This document shows positions 48,540 to 54,805 of a stretch of DNA of 54,805 nt, in pieces (the stretch's first letter is position 1; the number at the start of each line of letters is the position of its first letter). The DNA lies in IMG/VR virus record IMGVR_UViG_3300029826_000003, positions 1 to 54,805 of that record, one strand, 5' to 3'. Position numbers and translations under genes: made by a program. Origin of the DNA: a virus. Below the pieces are notes generated by a model. It did not search any database, was not told where the DNA came from, and saw only the letters and a list, made by a program, of their open reading frames with translations.

Positions 48540-48928
48540 CAGTTTTTCTTTCCCTCATAGATCGCTCTAGGTGGCAACGGCGTCTTCGGCCTACGTTCCT
48601 TGCGATCGAAGCCGCGGGATTTCATCGTCGGCGGCTTGCGGATTCCAAGCGCTTTTGCCTTTTTGCGGTTCGACGTGGAACGCTCCGTCGCTTCCTTATT
48701 CGTCTTCACGTCATGAGCGAGCTTTAGAACTGCCTGGAGATTGCTTTCACGGTTCTCGCCGCCTTTCCAAAGCGCCTTGATGTGGTCGAATTCTATCCTG
48801 TCTCCGTCCTTGAATTCAATGCCGGTTATGGCGCATCGGTTGTTCTGGCGATCGATGATACGCAGCTTGCAGGACCGCGGAGGTTTGCTGTCATCCGTCT
48901 TGCCAATCCATTCCTTGACGGATCTCAT
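48539..48928 (-). CDS. HNH endonuclease
   Basis: 129 residues from ATG 48928 (GGGAGG eight bases upstream). HNH core: NNRCAITGIEFKDGDRIEFD HI, then NLQAVLKLAHDVKTNKE. Very basic C-terminus. Phage HNH proteins of this size often assist packaging or recombination, but this one lies far from terminase. Confidence 0.82.
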   Translation of the reverse strand: MRSVKEWIGKTDDSKPPRSCKLRIIDRQNNRCAITGIEFKDGDRIEFDHIKALWKGGENRESNLQAVLKLAHDVKTNKEATERSTSNRKKAKALGIRKPPTMKSRGFDRKERRPKTPLPPRAIYEGKKN

Positions 48929-49152
48929 GGCCATTTCCTCCCAAGGCTCGCTGCCAATGCCCGATTTGTATTTTCGCGCAGTTCACCTTCGAGATGACGA
49001 TAGGCGTGATGGGCCTTCTTCTCCCGGTCGCGCCTGGCAATAAGTGCCTTGCGGCGCTCCTCGTATCGTCTAGCGACCGGTGCAAACTTCCTGCGGTCCA
49101 TGAACCGTGTGTAGGCTCCGAGGATTTCTCGGAGGATATGGTCAAGGGTCAT
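48925..49152 (-). CDS. small basic coiled protein
   Basis: 75 residues, ATGA overlaps on both sides. Arg/Lys-rich helix RYEERRKALIARRDREKKAH. No family recognised. Confidence 0.68.
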   Translation of the reverse strand: MTLDHILREILGAYTRFMDRRKFAPVARRYEERRKALIARRDREKKAHHAYRHLEGELRENTNRALAASLGRKWP

Positions 49153-50045
49153 GACAGAACACGGAAGCCAGCCGCATTGCGATGGCCGCCTCCTCCGTTT
49201 GCCTTGGCAATCTCCGACACGTCGACGCGGTCATCGGTGCTTCGGAGTGAATAGGTGATGCCCTCTCTATTTTGGATCACCGCGACAGCGAACGGCGCGT
49301 CCGGGTACATCGCCAAAAGCGTGTTGCACGTGTCCGACACGAAGTCGTAAGGGCATGCGTAGGTAACGGCGACCCCTTGGTGTCCATGGAATTCCTGGCG
49401 CCCTGCGGTCTCACAGATCGCCTTGATGCGCTGATCGTAGAAGCGCTTGATCGCCGCGGCTTCTCCGAGAAACCGTTCCGGATCTTCGCTATAGAGAGAG
49501 GCCGCTGCGTCCCATTGGCTGAAATCACGGTCAAGTGATCGAAGGTACATGCTGACGAGCTTTGTATCCGGTCGATCAAAGCGCCATAGATCGCGGTCCT
49601 CGACGGCGAGGATGAGTGGCGGAATGCTTTCGCCGGGGAACGCAAAATCCCAAAGCATCCTGGCACCGGAACGGTTCATATCGAACTCGACCAGGACGCG
49701 TTCGCGCCAAGTCCCCGCCATACGGGCGAAGCATCGTTCGATGTTGTCGACCGTCGGCCTGACGATCTGGTGAAGACCTGAGAGCTTTTCCTGCGCCGTC
49801 TTGTGATGATCGAGCATTACGATGCGACCGCCGCGATCGACGACGTCTTCGCATTGCTCTGGCGAGATCGAGAAGTCCGCGATCAGGATGTCCCTTCCGC
49901 TCGGGTCAAACACCGAAATTTCCCGGCCATAATTGCTCGGCAGGTATTCGAGTGCGTTGCCCCATTTCTTGTGCGCGGCCCACGCCGCAGCGAAACCGTC
50001 GTCGCAGTTGTCGTGGTAGATCAGGACGTCGGGTTGATATGGCAT
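49149..50045 (-). CDS. DHH-family phosphoesterase
   Basis: 298 residues; ATG 50045 is favoured over GTG 50048 (TGATG overlap). YHDNCDDGFAAAWAAHKKWG supplies the first metal motif, ILIADFSIS the second, VMLDHHKTAQ the DHH motif, and C-terminal ANGGGGHRNAAGF the DHHA1 substrate motif. Related to nanoRNase/oligoribonuclease-type enzymes. May recycle short oligonucleotides or cyclic dinucleotides; the substrate is not determined. Confidence 0.9.
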   Translation of the reverse strand: MPYQPDVLIYHDNCDDGFAAAWAAHKKWGNALEYLPSNYGREISVFDPSGRDILIADFSISPEQCEDVVDRGGRIVMLDHHKTAQEKLSGLHQIVRPTVDNIERCFARMAGTWRERVLVEFDMNRSGARMLWDFAFPGESIPPLILAVEDRDLWRFDRPDTKLVSMYLRSLDRDFSQWDAAASLYSEDPERFLGEAAAIKRFYDQRIKAICETAGRQEFHGHQGVAVTYACPYDFVSDTCNTLLAMYPDAPFAVAVIQNREGITYSLRSTDDRVDVSEIAKANGGGGHRNAAGFRVLS

Positions 50046-50122
50046 CACAGTCTCCTCATCCGATACAATTCAGCCTTGGCATCCTCTGCCGTGGCATCGC
50101 CCTTGATGACTTTGCGTGTCAT
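50045..50122 (-). CDS. 25-residue coupled micro-protein
   Basis: Reads MTRKVIKGDATAEDAKAELY then RMRRL. Starts by ATGA overlap and ends by TGATG overlap with its neighbours. Short proteins of this look ('K.IKG.A...A.A.L..LR') occur in other phages. Confidence 0.6.
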   Translation of the reverse strand: MTRKVIKGDATAEDAKAELYRMRRL

Positions 50123-50538
50123 GCTGCCTCCAGGAATGCGAGCGGATCAAAGCCAATGGCATCTGCCAGCTTTTCCATGGCGCGGTCCATATATGCCTTG
50201 AATGCATCACCATCCATCGCGTCAAAAGCCGTACTATCTGTTGTGACGAACGGCTTTCCGTCGAGGCCATATGTGACCGTTATGTAGCCGCAAGCACGCT
50301 TCAATGCGTCATGCAAATGTTCCGCTGTAGGCCACTTGTCTGTCGCGTTCACGACTTCCGTCAGAGCTTTCCAATATGTGCGATGCTGCGGAAGACTTCT
50401 CTTCGACATCTTCGTGACGCGGAACTCTGAGCCCATCGGCGCATTGATCAGAAGCTCGGCATCAAACGACGACACCGGTTGCAGTCCTTTCGGCGTCTTG
50501 CGGACGATGATTGCCAGTGTTCCGCGCTTCTTGCTCAT
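50119..50538 (-). CDS. DUF1367-like recombination-associated protein
   Basis: 139 residues. RSLPQHRTYWKALTEVVNAT, WPTAEHLHDALKRACGYIT, STAFDAMDGDAFKAYMDRAM fit the DUF1367 pattern, usually next to single-strand annealing genes as here. Biochemical role unknown. Confidence 0.85.
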   Translation of the reverse strand: MSKKRGTLAIIVRKTPKGLQPVSSFDAELLINAPMGSEFRVTKMSKRSLPQHRTYWKALTEVVNATDKWPTAEHLHDALKRACGYITVTYGLDGKPFVTTDSTAFDAMDGDAFKAYMDRAMEKLADAIGFDPLAFLEAA

Positions 50539-51254
50539 GCAGCGTCCAACGTGCTTTCTGGCAGACGAGAGAGGCGATCGGCAAAAGCATCCTTGAACGC
50601 GTAGTATTCGTTATCCGGCAGGCTCTCGATCTGCGTTTTCTGATTGCCGGCCCATTTCAGAAGGTCTCCCTTCGTCAAAAGGCGCTGCATGTTCTCGTAG
50701 AGCGCCGCATAGACGTGTTCGATGTCTTTTGTGTCTGTCAAGCGTTCTCCAGAAGCGCGCGGTTTACGGGGCTTCTGTGCGGGCTTCGAAGCCGGTTCTT
50801 CGATACCATCAGAAACATTCGCCTGAGCCTTGTCATAGAGGGCGAGACCAAACTGGTTTCCGAAGGTCATCAATGCCCGCTTTCGCGCATCGGATTCGGC
50901 TTCCTTGATAGCGCTTTCGTGGGCGAGGCCAAGATCCACATCAATGCCGTGGCCAGATCCCATGCCTTCACGCTCAATGCCTCCGACCTTGACGCATACC
51001 TTTGCGATGTAGGTCACCCCCCATCCATCGCGTTCGTACTGGCCGCGGCCGATCTTGCGTTCATGTTCCGCCACACATCTGCATTCGACCGTGTGGCTGT
51101 CCCATGCATCGAAGCCGAATATACGGTTCGCTTCGGCGATCGCGTGCCAGCTCTCGATATAGCTCAGCGTTGATTTGCCCTGTTCGCGCGTCTTGACATG
51201 GATACGATTGAGCGGCTTTGCGAGTTCTGCTTTCTGATCTTCCGTAAACATCAT
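50535..51254 (-). CDS. RAD52-family single-strand annealing protein
   Basis: 239 residues. LNRIHVKTREQGKSTLSYIE, SWHAIAEANRIFGFDAWDSH, YERDGWGVTYIAKVCVKVGG, ESDARKRALMTFGNQFGLAL are the RAD52/22 signature. C-terminal third is Pro/Lys-rich and variable. Anneals complementary strands in phage recombination. Starts by ATGA overlap with Gp157. Confidence 0.93.
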   Translation of the reverse strand: MMFTEDQKAELAKPLNRIHVKTREQGKSTLSYIESWHAIAEANRIFGFDAWDSHTVECRCVAEHERKIGRGQYERDGWGVTYIAKVCVKVGGIEREGMGSGHGIDVDLGLAHESAIKEAESDARKRALMTFGNQFGLALYDKAQANVSDGIEEPASKPAQKPRKPRASGERLTDTKDIEHVYAALYENMQRLLTKGDLLKWAGNQKTQIESLPDNEYYAFKDAFADRLSRLPESTLDAA

Positions 51255-51754
51255 TTCACCCTGATCGTTAGCGTTTCTTCACCAAGCGACAGTTCGGCAC
51301 CGGGGACTTTTTCACCGGCCTCAAGCGCCTTCTTCAGCGCCGTCTTGTCGGCTTCCTTCTTGAGCCGATAAAATCCCTGCGGAAGTTCATCGACATTCAG
51401 GACGTTGACAGATGCACGGGGCTTGCTGATCGAAAGTGTCGCTCCGGTAAACATGAGCTTGTCCAGATCGGCGGAAAGCATGATCGACCGTATGAGCGAT
51501 TTCATGGCCGCTTCCTTGCGCTCGAAACGTCCGCGTCTGGCGTGAATGTCAGCCTCATAATCCTTCAGTCCAGAGGCAAATGCTTTTGCTGTCTGCGCCT
51601 CTTCCAGAGCCTTTCCGATCACTTTCATGATGTCGGTTTGACCCTCTAAAACATCCAGGCGCAGAAGTTCATCTTCGGCAAGATCCGGGTTGTCGGAAAT
51701 GAGTTTCGCGATTTCTGCCTTCAGGAATCCTGCGTTCATGTAAAGACTGCTCAT
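51251..51754 (-). CDS. Siphovirus Gp157-like protein
   Basis: 167 residues. DVLEGQTDIMKVIGKALEEA, RRGRFERKEAAMKSLIRSIM and ATLSISKPRASVNV..ELP match Gp157, a phage family linked to recombination modules and resistance. Coiled N-terminal half, beta C-terminal part. Confidence 0.88.
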   Translation of the reverse strand: MSSLYMNAGFLKAEIAKLISDNPDLAEDELLRLDVLEGQTDIMKVIGKALEEAQTAKAFASGLKDYEADIHARRGRFERKEAAMKSLIRSIMLSADLDKLMFTGATLSISKPRASVNVLNVDELPQGFYRLKKEADKTALKKALEAGEKVPGAELSLGEETLTIRVK

Positions 51755-51984
51755 GAGACCATCCTCGCCTTTGCACGTCTAGCCCATTTCAAGGCCGTCT
51801 TGGCATTCGTCCATTGCTGGTCAGACCACGCGCGATATCTGCGATATCTGTCCGTCTTTCCGAGCAGTTCCGCCTCGATTGCCATGCGCTTGTATTCATG
51901 GGCGCGGCGCTTGCTTCCGAACAGATGCTCGAGCCACGCGTCCAGTTCATTCCTGGAATCAAACGATGCAGTACGTTCATTCAT
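51751..51984 (-). CDS. small helical protein
   Basis: 77 residues from ATG 51984 (GAGGTGG upstream, TGATG overlap). SRNELDAWLEHLFGSKRRAH and a basic tail. No family recognised. Confidence 0.68.
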   Translation of the reverse strand: MNERTASFDSRNELDAWLEHLFGSKRRAHEYKRMAIEAELLGKTDRYRRYRAWSDQQWTNAKTALKWARRAKARMVS

Positions 51985-52175
51985 CACCACCACCTCAGAT
52001 TTGCACCGGCAATATAGCCAGCAAGGAAAAGGAAAACAGCGTGACTTCCGAATGCCACAGCGAACACACTGACACGCCAGCGACCGATCTTGAACACCTT
52101 GTCCACAGTGCCGAAGTCGGGATGGCATTCGTATCTGCGGAAACCATCCTCTGGATCGGTGAGGTTGATAGTCAT
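51984..52175 (-). CDS. small single-span membrane protein
   Basis: 63 residues. Soluble first half, then VSVFAVAFGSHAVFLFLAGY as a membrane segment and IAGANLRWW at the end. Overlaps its neighbours by a few bases. Confidence 0.65.
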   Translation of the reverse strand: MTINLTDPEDGFRRYECHPDFGTVDKVFKIGRWRVSVFAVAFGSHAVFLFLAGYIAGANLRWW

Positions 52176-52864
52176 GATGCTGCCTCAGCAGAAATACGCT
52201 TGTGTTCGCCATCGAGCATCTGCTCAAGAATGGTATTAAATTCGTTGATCTTGGGGGCACTCCTGGCAGCAATCATAGCGGCACTAGCGGCATCTCTCTC
52301 TGCGGCACTCACGGACTCCCATGCTGCAGCACTCGCGGCAGATCTCGCGGCGGCCAATGCAGCGTCCCACCCTGCGTCCAATGTGGCATTCCACGCTACA
52401 GCGCCTGCGGCCCTCGCGGCGCAACTCGCGACGGCATTCGTGGTTCTCCTCGCGGCGCTCCACGCGGCTTCCTTCGCGGTCATCCTTAGTGCCTCATTTC
52501 CTGTTTCTAGGTACTCGCGAACGATTGCCGGTGCGTCCCAAAGATCGATGACGGAAAGCGCGGTCTTGCGAGCGAAAGCTCGCAAAACATCATCTGCATT
52601 CTCAATTCGCCAATCGATCCTACGCTCCCAACAGACGAGCTTATCGTTCTTCTCCTCCTCAACGATCCGTTTGCAAGAGACACGACAAACTGTTGATCCC
52701 GGTGCATATTGAAGCGCATCGATGACACGGCGCGAGGCATGCAGACCACTTTCGCACATGATGACTTTGGGACCATCATGGACAATCCATTCACCATCAG
52801 CCGGAATGTCTCGGCCGTCGCGAAGCTTCTTTCCGCAGAAGTGCCATGCCTTCACGATAGCCAT
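52172..52864 (-). CDS. DUF7666-related protein with Ala-rich repeats
   Basis: 230 residues from ATG 52864 (GGAGGTGG upstream). N-terminal ~60 residues: WHFCGKKLRDGRDIPADGEW, HDGPKVIMCESGLHASRRVI, DALQYAPGSTVCRV, like the recognition part of DUF7666-type phage proteins. Then WDAPAIVREYLETGNEALR and a run of Ala/Trp/Arg helical repeats (about 128-210). I recall the same design in other proteobacterial phages. Second protein in this operon with such a head plus repeats. Confidence 0.8.
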   Translation of the reverse strand: MAIVKAWHFCGKKLRDGRDIPADGEWIVHDGPKVIMCESGLHASRRVIDALQYAPGSTVCRVSCKRIVEEEKNDKLVCWERRIDWRIENADDVLRAFARKTALSVIDLWDAPAIVREYLETGNEALRMTAKEAAWSAARRTTNAVASCAARAAGAVAWNATLDAGWDAALAAARSAASAAAWESVSAAERDAASAAMIAARSAPKINEFNTILEQMLDGEHKRISAEAAS

Positions 52865-52938
52865 CACACCACCTCCATCCGTTCCCGCTCAATGAGCCGG
52901 TCAAGAAAATCCCGATCGGCCATGCCGAGAACGATCAT
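52864..52938 (-). CDS. 24-residue coupled micro-protein
   Basis: Reads MIVLGMADRDFLDRLIERER then MEVV. Coupled by ATGA before and TGATG after. Its 3' end contains the ribosome site of the next gene. Confidence 0.5.
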   Translation of the reverse strand: MIVLGMADRDFLDRLIERERMEVV

Positions 52939-53162
52939 GATTCCGTCTCCTCCAGCATCTTCCTGCCGGCTTCTGTTGCTCGCCAATTCCTTGCCGCAAT
53001 GTCGTAACTGACAGAAGCGAGCCCAAGTCGTTGCAGTGCGAACAATGTCGCTGTTGTACGAACGCCTTTCGGCAATGACGTTATCAACCTATCTCCCCAT
53101 ACAGAGTAGGAGAACGGCATAGCGGCGAGTGCTCGCCTTTGTGCGTCGGTAATCTTTGGCAT
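52935..53162 (-). CDS. small winged-helix-like protein
   Basis: 75 residues from ATG 53162 (TGATG overlap). ITDAQRRALAAMPFSYSVWG, a middle TLFALQRLGLASV, and WRATEAGRKMLEE form the small winged-helix pattern of many phage proteins. Possible regulator. Confidence 0.7.
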   Translation of the reverse strand: MPKITDAQRRALAAMPFSYSVWGDRLITSLPKGVRTTATLFALQRLGLASVSYDIAARNWRATEAGRKMLEETES

Positions 53163-53482
53163 CACTCTGTTTCCTTCTTTGCGGCGAGGAGAGCAGCGCG
53201 AACCATCGACTGGACGACGCGCGCATCGCGATCTGTGACCAGCGCTGTACCGCTCACGTTGATCAATGCTTTTCCGACTGTCTCCAGCGCTTCCAGCATC
53301 TGTTCCCTGATAGGGTCCACCCGACTGGCGTATTCCTTTATGCCGGCAAGAGCGTCCTGCACCGCGTGTGAGCTGTCATAAAATCCAGCACGCATCACAT
53401 CGGCGGTATCTGAAAATCCGGCAGTATCGCGGCGCTTCGCCGCTGCCTCCCGCGCGCATTCGAGCATCAATTTCTCGTCCAT
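53162..53482 (-). CDS. unknown helical early protein
   Basis: 106 residues. Helical throughout (MLECAREAAAKRRDTAGFSD; IREQMLEALETVGKALINVS). No family recognised. Confidence 0.68.
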   Translation of the reverse strand: MDEKLMLECAREAAAKRRDTAGFSDTADVMRAGFYDSSHAVQDALAGIKEYASRVDPIREQMLEALETVGKALINVSGTALVTDRDARVVQSMVRAALLAAKKETE

Positions 53483-53492
53483 GTCGGTATCC

Positions 53493-53900
53493 TCACTCTT
53501 CCGCTTCGTGAGCCCGCTGATCAGTGATCGCGTTCTCGCTCAGGCGTTTCATCGTGTCGGTGAGGGGATTGAGATAGTCGACGTCTATGCCGTGCTTCTT
53601 GCCAATATCGATGACGGAGCCGAGCGCGGCCATGAAGTCGTTGAGCTTGGCCTCGTCCGCATTGGGCTGTGAGAAAATAAAGTCTGCAGCCTTATCGAGT
53701 ACTTCCAATGCGTTTCCATCGAAGAACTTCCATTTTTCATCGCCGAGAATTCCGCGATTGATGCCGCTCTTCCACCAAAGATAGACATTCTGGTCTTTGT
53801 GATTTTCGATGCTGAACTTCGCGCTCGGCTCGCGCATTCCTTTCTCCAGCATCGCCTTCACGATCCCGTCCACGCGCGTCTGAATTTCATTGATGTCCAT
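53493..53900 (-). CDS. unknown early protein
   Basis: 135 residues from ATG 53900 (GAGGAAAG upstream); the in-frame ATG at 53930 lies in an inverted repeat (AGATGGCCATCTTCTCA type) and is less likely. N-terminal DINEIQTRVDGIVKAMLEKG, then a Trp/Tyr-rich strand VYLWWKSGINRG. No family recognised. Confidence 0.7.
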   Translation of the reverse strand: MDINEIQTRVDGIVKAMLEKGMREPSAKFSIENHKDQNVYLWWKSGINRGILGDEKWKFFDGNALEVLDKAADFIFSQPNADEAKLNDFMAALGSVIDIGKKHGIDVDYLNPLTDTMKRLSENAITDQRAHEAEE

Positions 53901-53910
53901 GATTCTTTCC

Positions 53911-54156
53911 TCACTTGAGAAGATGGCCACGCCCGGCGGCTTTCATATCGCGGCGATAGGTAGAGTCGTCCGGGCCACCGCTCTCCATCAGGGATTCCTG
54001 ATGCCGTTCATATGCGGCCTCGTTCCGGTTCTGAATAATTGCCTGGCATTCTACTGAAATGTCCTTGGCGATATGCGTGATCTGCTCCTGCGTCAATTTC
54101 CATTCGTCGAGAAGAATCTCGCAGATTTCTGTCAGCGCTTCATTCGGATAGGTCAT
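53911..54156 (-). CDS. unknown early protein
   Basis: 81 residues. EICEILLDEWKLTQEQITHI, then ECQAIIQNRNEAAYERHQES, helical and acidic. GAGGAAAG upstream. Confidence 0.68.
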   Translation of the reverse strand: MTYPNEALTEICEILLDEWKLTQEQITHIAKDISVECQAIIQNRNEAAYERHQESLMESGGPDDSTYRRDMKAAGRGHLLK

Positions 54157-54168
54157 AATGCTTTCCTC

Positions 54169-54354
54169 TCATCCCATATGGAGAACGTACGATGCGGCGA
54201 TCCATCCAACGGCGATGCTGCTCAGAATCAGGATAGCCAATGCGATTTCGAAGGCGATCGGGCGAGACAGCCATACCGGTCCCGTGTCCGCCTCGTCGTC
54301 GAAATCGGTTGACCCTTCGGAGCGCCGATAAGCGTCATCAAGGTTCGGGATCAT
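54169..54354 (-). CDS. small membrane protein
   Basis: 61 residues from ATG 54354 (ATGA overlap). Acidic first half, then a C-terminal membrane segment (IALAILILSSIAVGWIAASY). Confidence 0.65.
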   Translation of the reverse strand: MIPNLDDAYRRSEGSTDFDDEADTGPVWLSRPIAFEIALAILILSSIAVGWIAASYVLHMG

Positions 54355-54530
54355 CGGACACCCCAGACGATCGCAAGGGTACACCAAAGGATGCCGGTGA
54401 AGAGCACGATCGCCGCTCCGCGCAGCATGTCGTCGACCATCTCTCGCATGGCGAATTCGACGCAGGTTTCCGGTTCGACGCGACCACGCGCGATCAGGTT
54501 TTCGCCAGGAAATGTTCCGAGATCCTGCAT
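54351..54530 (-). CDS. small membrane protein
   Basis: 59 residues from ATG 54530 (GAGGAGG upstream, TGATG overlap with the DUF7666-like gene). C-terminal membrane segment (GAAIVLFTGILWCTLAIVWG). Paired with the similar-sized membrane protein after it. Confidence 0.68.
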   Translation of the reverse strand: MQDLGTFPGENLIARGRVEPETCVEFAMREMVDDMLRGAAIVLFTGILWCTLAIVWGVR

Positions 54531-54805
54531 CACTCGACCTCCTCGAATTCACCATCGACCGTCAGGCGATAGGTCTTGCCGGCCTCGACACCGTTTTGTC
54601 CGACGAGAGACGCCCGCACGGCGACGAGATTTTGATCCTCGTCATATGCAGCGAGGCTAATCGCTCCGCCTTCACGGGCCGTAGCAGTTCCATTTATGCC
54701 AGCAGCGTGAGCGATGGCATTTTTGCCTTTGACGGAGGCGTGGCCGCGATTCCCGGCCGCGGAGGCGTGGCCGCCATACCCGTCGGCGGAGGCGTGGCCG
54801 TAATC
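54530..54805 (-). CDS. DUF7666-like repeat protein, C-terminal part
   Basis: Continuation of the gene at 1-465 through the window ends, in frame. Starts inside the GHAS repeats, then two or three degenerate units (NAIAHAAGINGTATA) and the closing domain EGGAISLAAYDEDQNLVAVR, LVGQNGVEAGKTYRLTVDGE, typical of the family's C-terminus. The join makes one repeat ten residues long instead of nine. Confidence 0.85.
   Translation of the reverse strand, partial: DYGHASADGYGGHASAAGNRGHASVKGKNAIAHAAGINGTATAREGGAISLAAYDEDQNLVAVRASLVGQNGVEAGKTYRLTVDGEFEEVE
54734..54805. repeat. 27-bp tandem repeat, right end of window
   Basis: Units start at 54734, 54761 and 54788 (exact 27-bp period). Across the join the next unit is 30 bp away instead of 27. 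Confidence 0.9.

Noticed and set aside
1-54805. CRISPR array
   Set aside because: The only short tandem repeats are the 27-bp units, which are contiguous and coding, without spacers.
1-54805. Attachment site or integrase
   Set aside because: No recombinase family pattern was found in any frame and no tRNA-end duplication was seen.

Overview
The window looks like one essentially complete tailed-phage genome, opened inside a tandem repeat of a single gene. It is a P22-like short-tailed phage: terminase, P22-type portal, scaffold and coat, gp4- and gp10-like tail accessory proteins, ejection proteins and a tailspike. Gene content (a DUF6456/RinA-like regulator, a DUF6107-like membrane protein, RAD52-family recombinase, Gp157) and the moderately GC-rich codon use suggest an alphaproteobacterial host. 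That is inference from families, not a database hit.

Layout. 1-1825 together with 46388-54805 form one leftward operon if the two ends are joined: small early genes, a DUF7666-like repeat protein split by the window ends, Gp157, RAD52, DUF1367-like, DHH phosphoesterase, two HNH proteins and DUF5131. 1826-2577 is a switch region. Two promoters facing apart carry the same 11-bp operator pair in the same geometry; one drives the leftward operon, the other a leaderless Cro/YdaS-like gene. 2577-8404 is a tightly coupled rightward operon for replication and DNA modification (DnaA domain IV protein, VRR-NUC nuclease, two adenine-type methyltransferases), ending in a RinA/DUF6456-like candidate late regulator. 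8405-9053 has no protein gene but is dense in RNA structure: a 10-bp stem closing a four-hairpin junction, then a tRNA-like element.

9054-38174 is the late rightward region. It holds decoration-like proteins and an SGNH hydrolase, terminase, portal, scaffold, coat and tail accessory proteins. It continues with a 2-oxoglutarate oxygenase plus GNAT pair, four ejection proteins (one with a lysozyme domain), a fibre, a tailspike, and a lysis cassette (GH108 endolysin, holin-like protein, overlapping spanins, more membrane proteins). It ends at a strong UUCG-loop terminator. One membrane-protein gene (31048-31452) runs against the late direction.

38113-41126 (leftward) and 41184-46404 (rightward) are two diverging arrays of small, mostly unrecognised gene cassettes. 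Their junctions reuse two short sequence modules carrying the stop codon and Shine-Dalgarno sequence. They include a GIY-YIG protein and a cytosine-methyltransferase-like protein with an altered catalytic motif.

No integrase, partition gene or CRISPR array was seen. The switch region looks temperate, but the window carries no recognisable means of integration.
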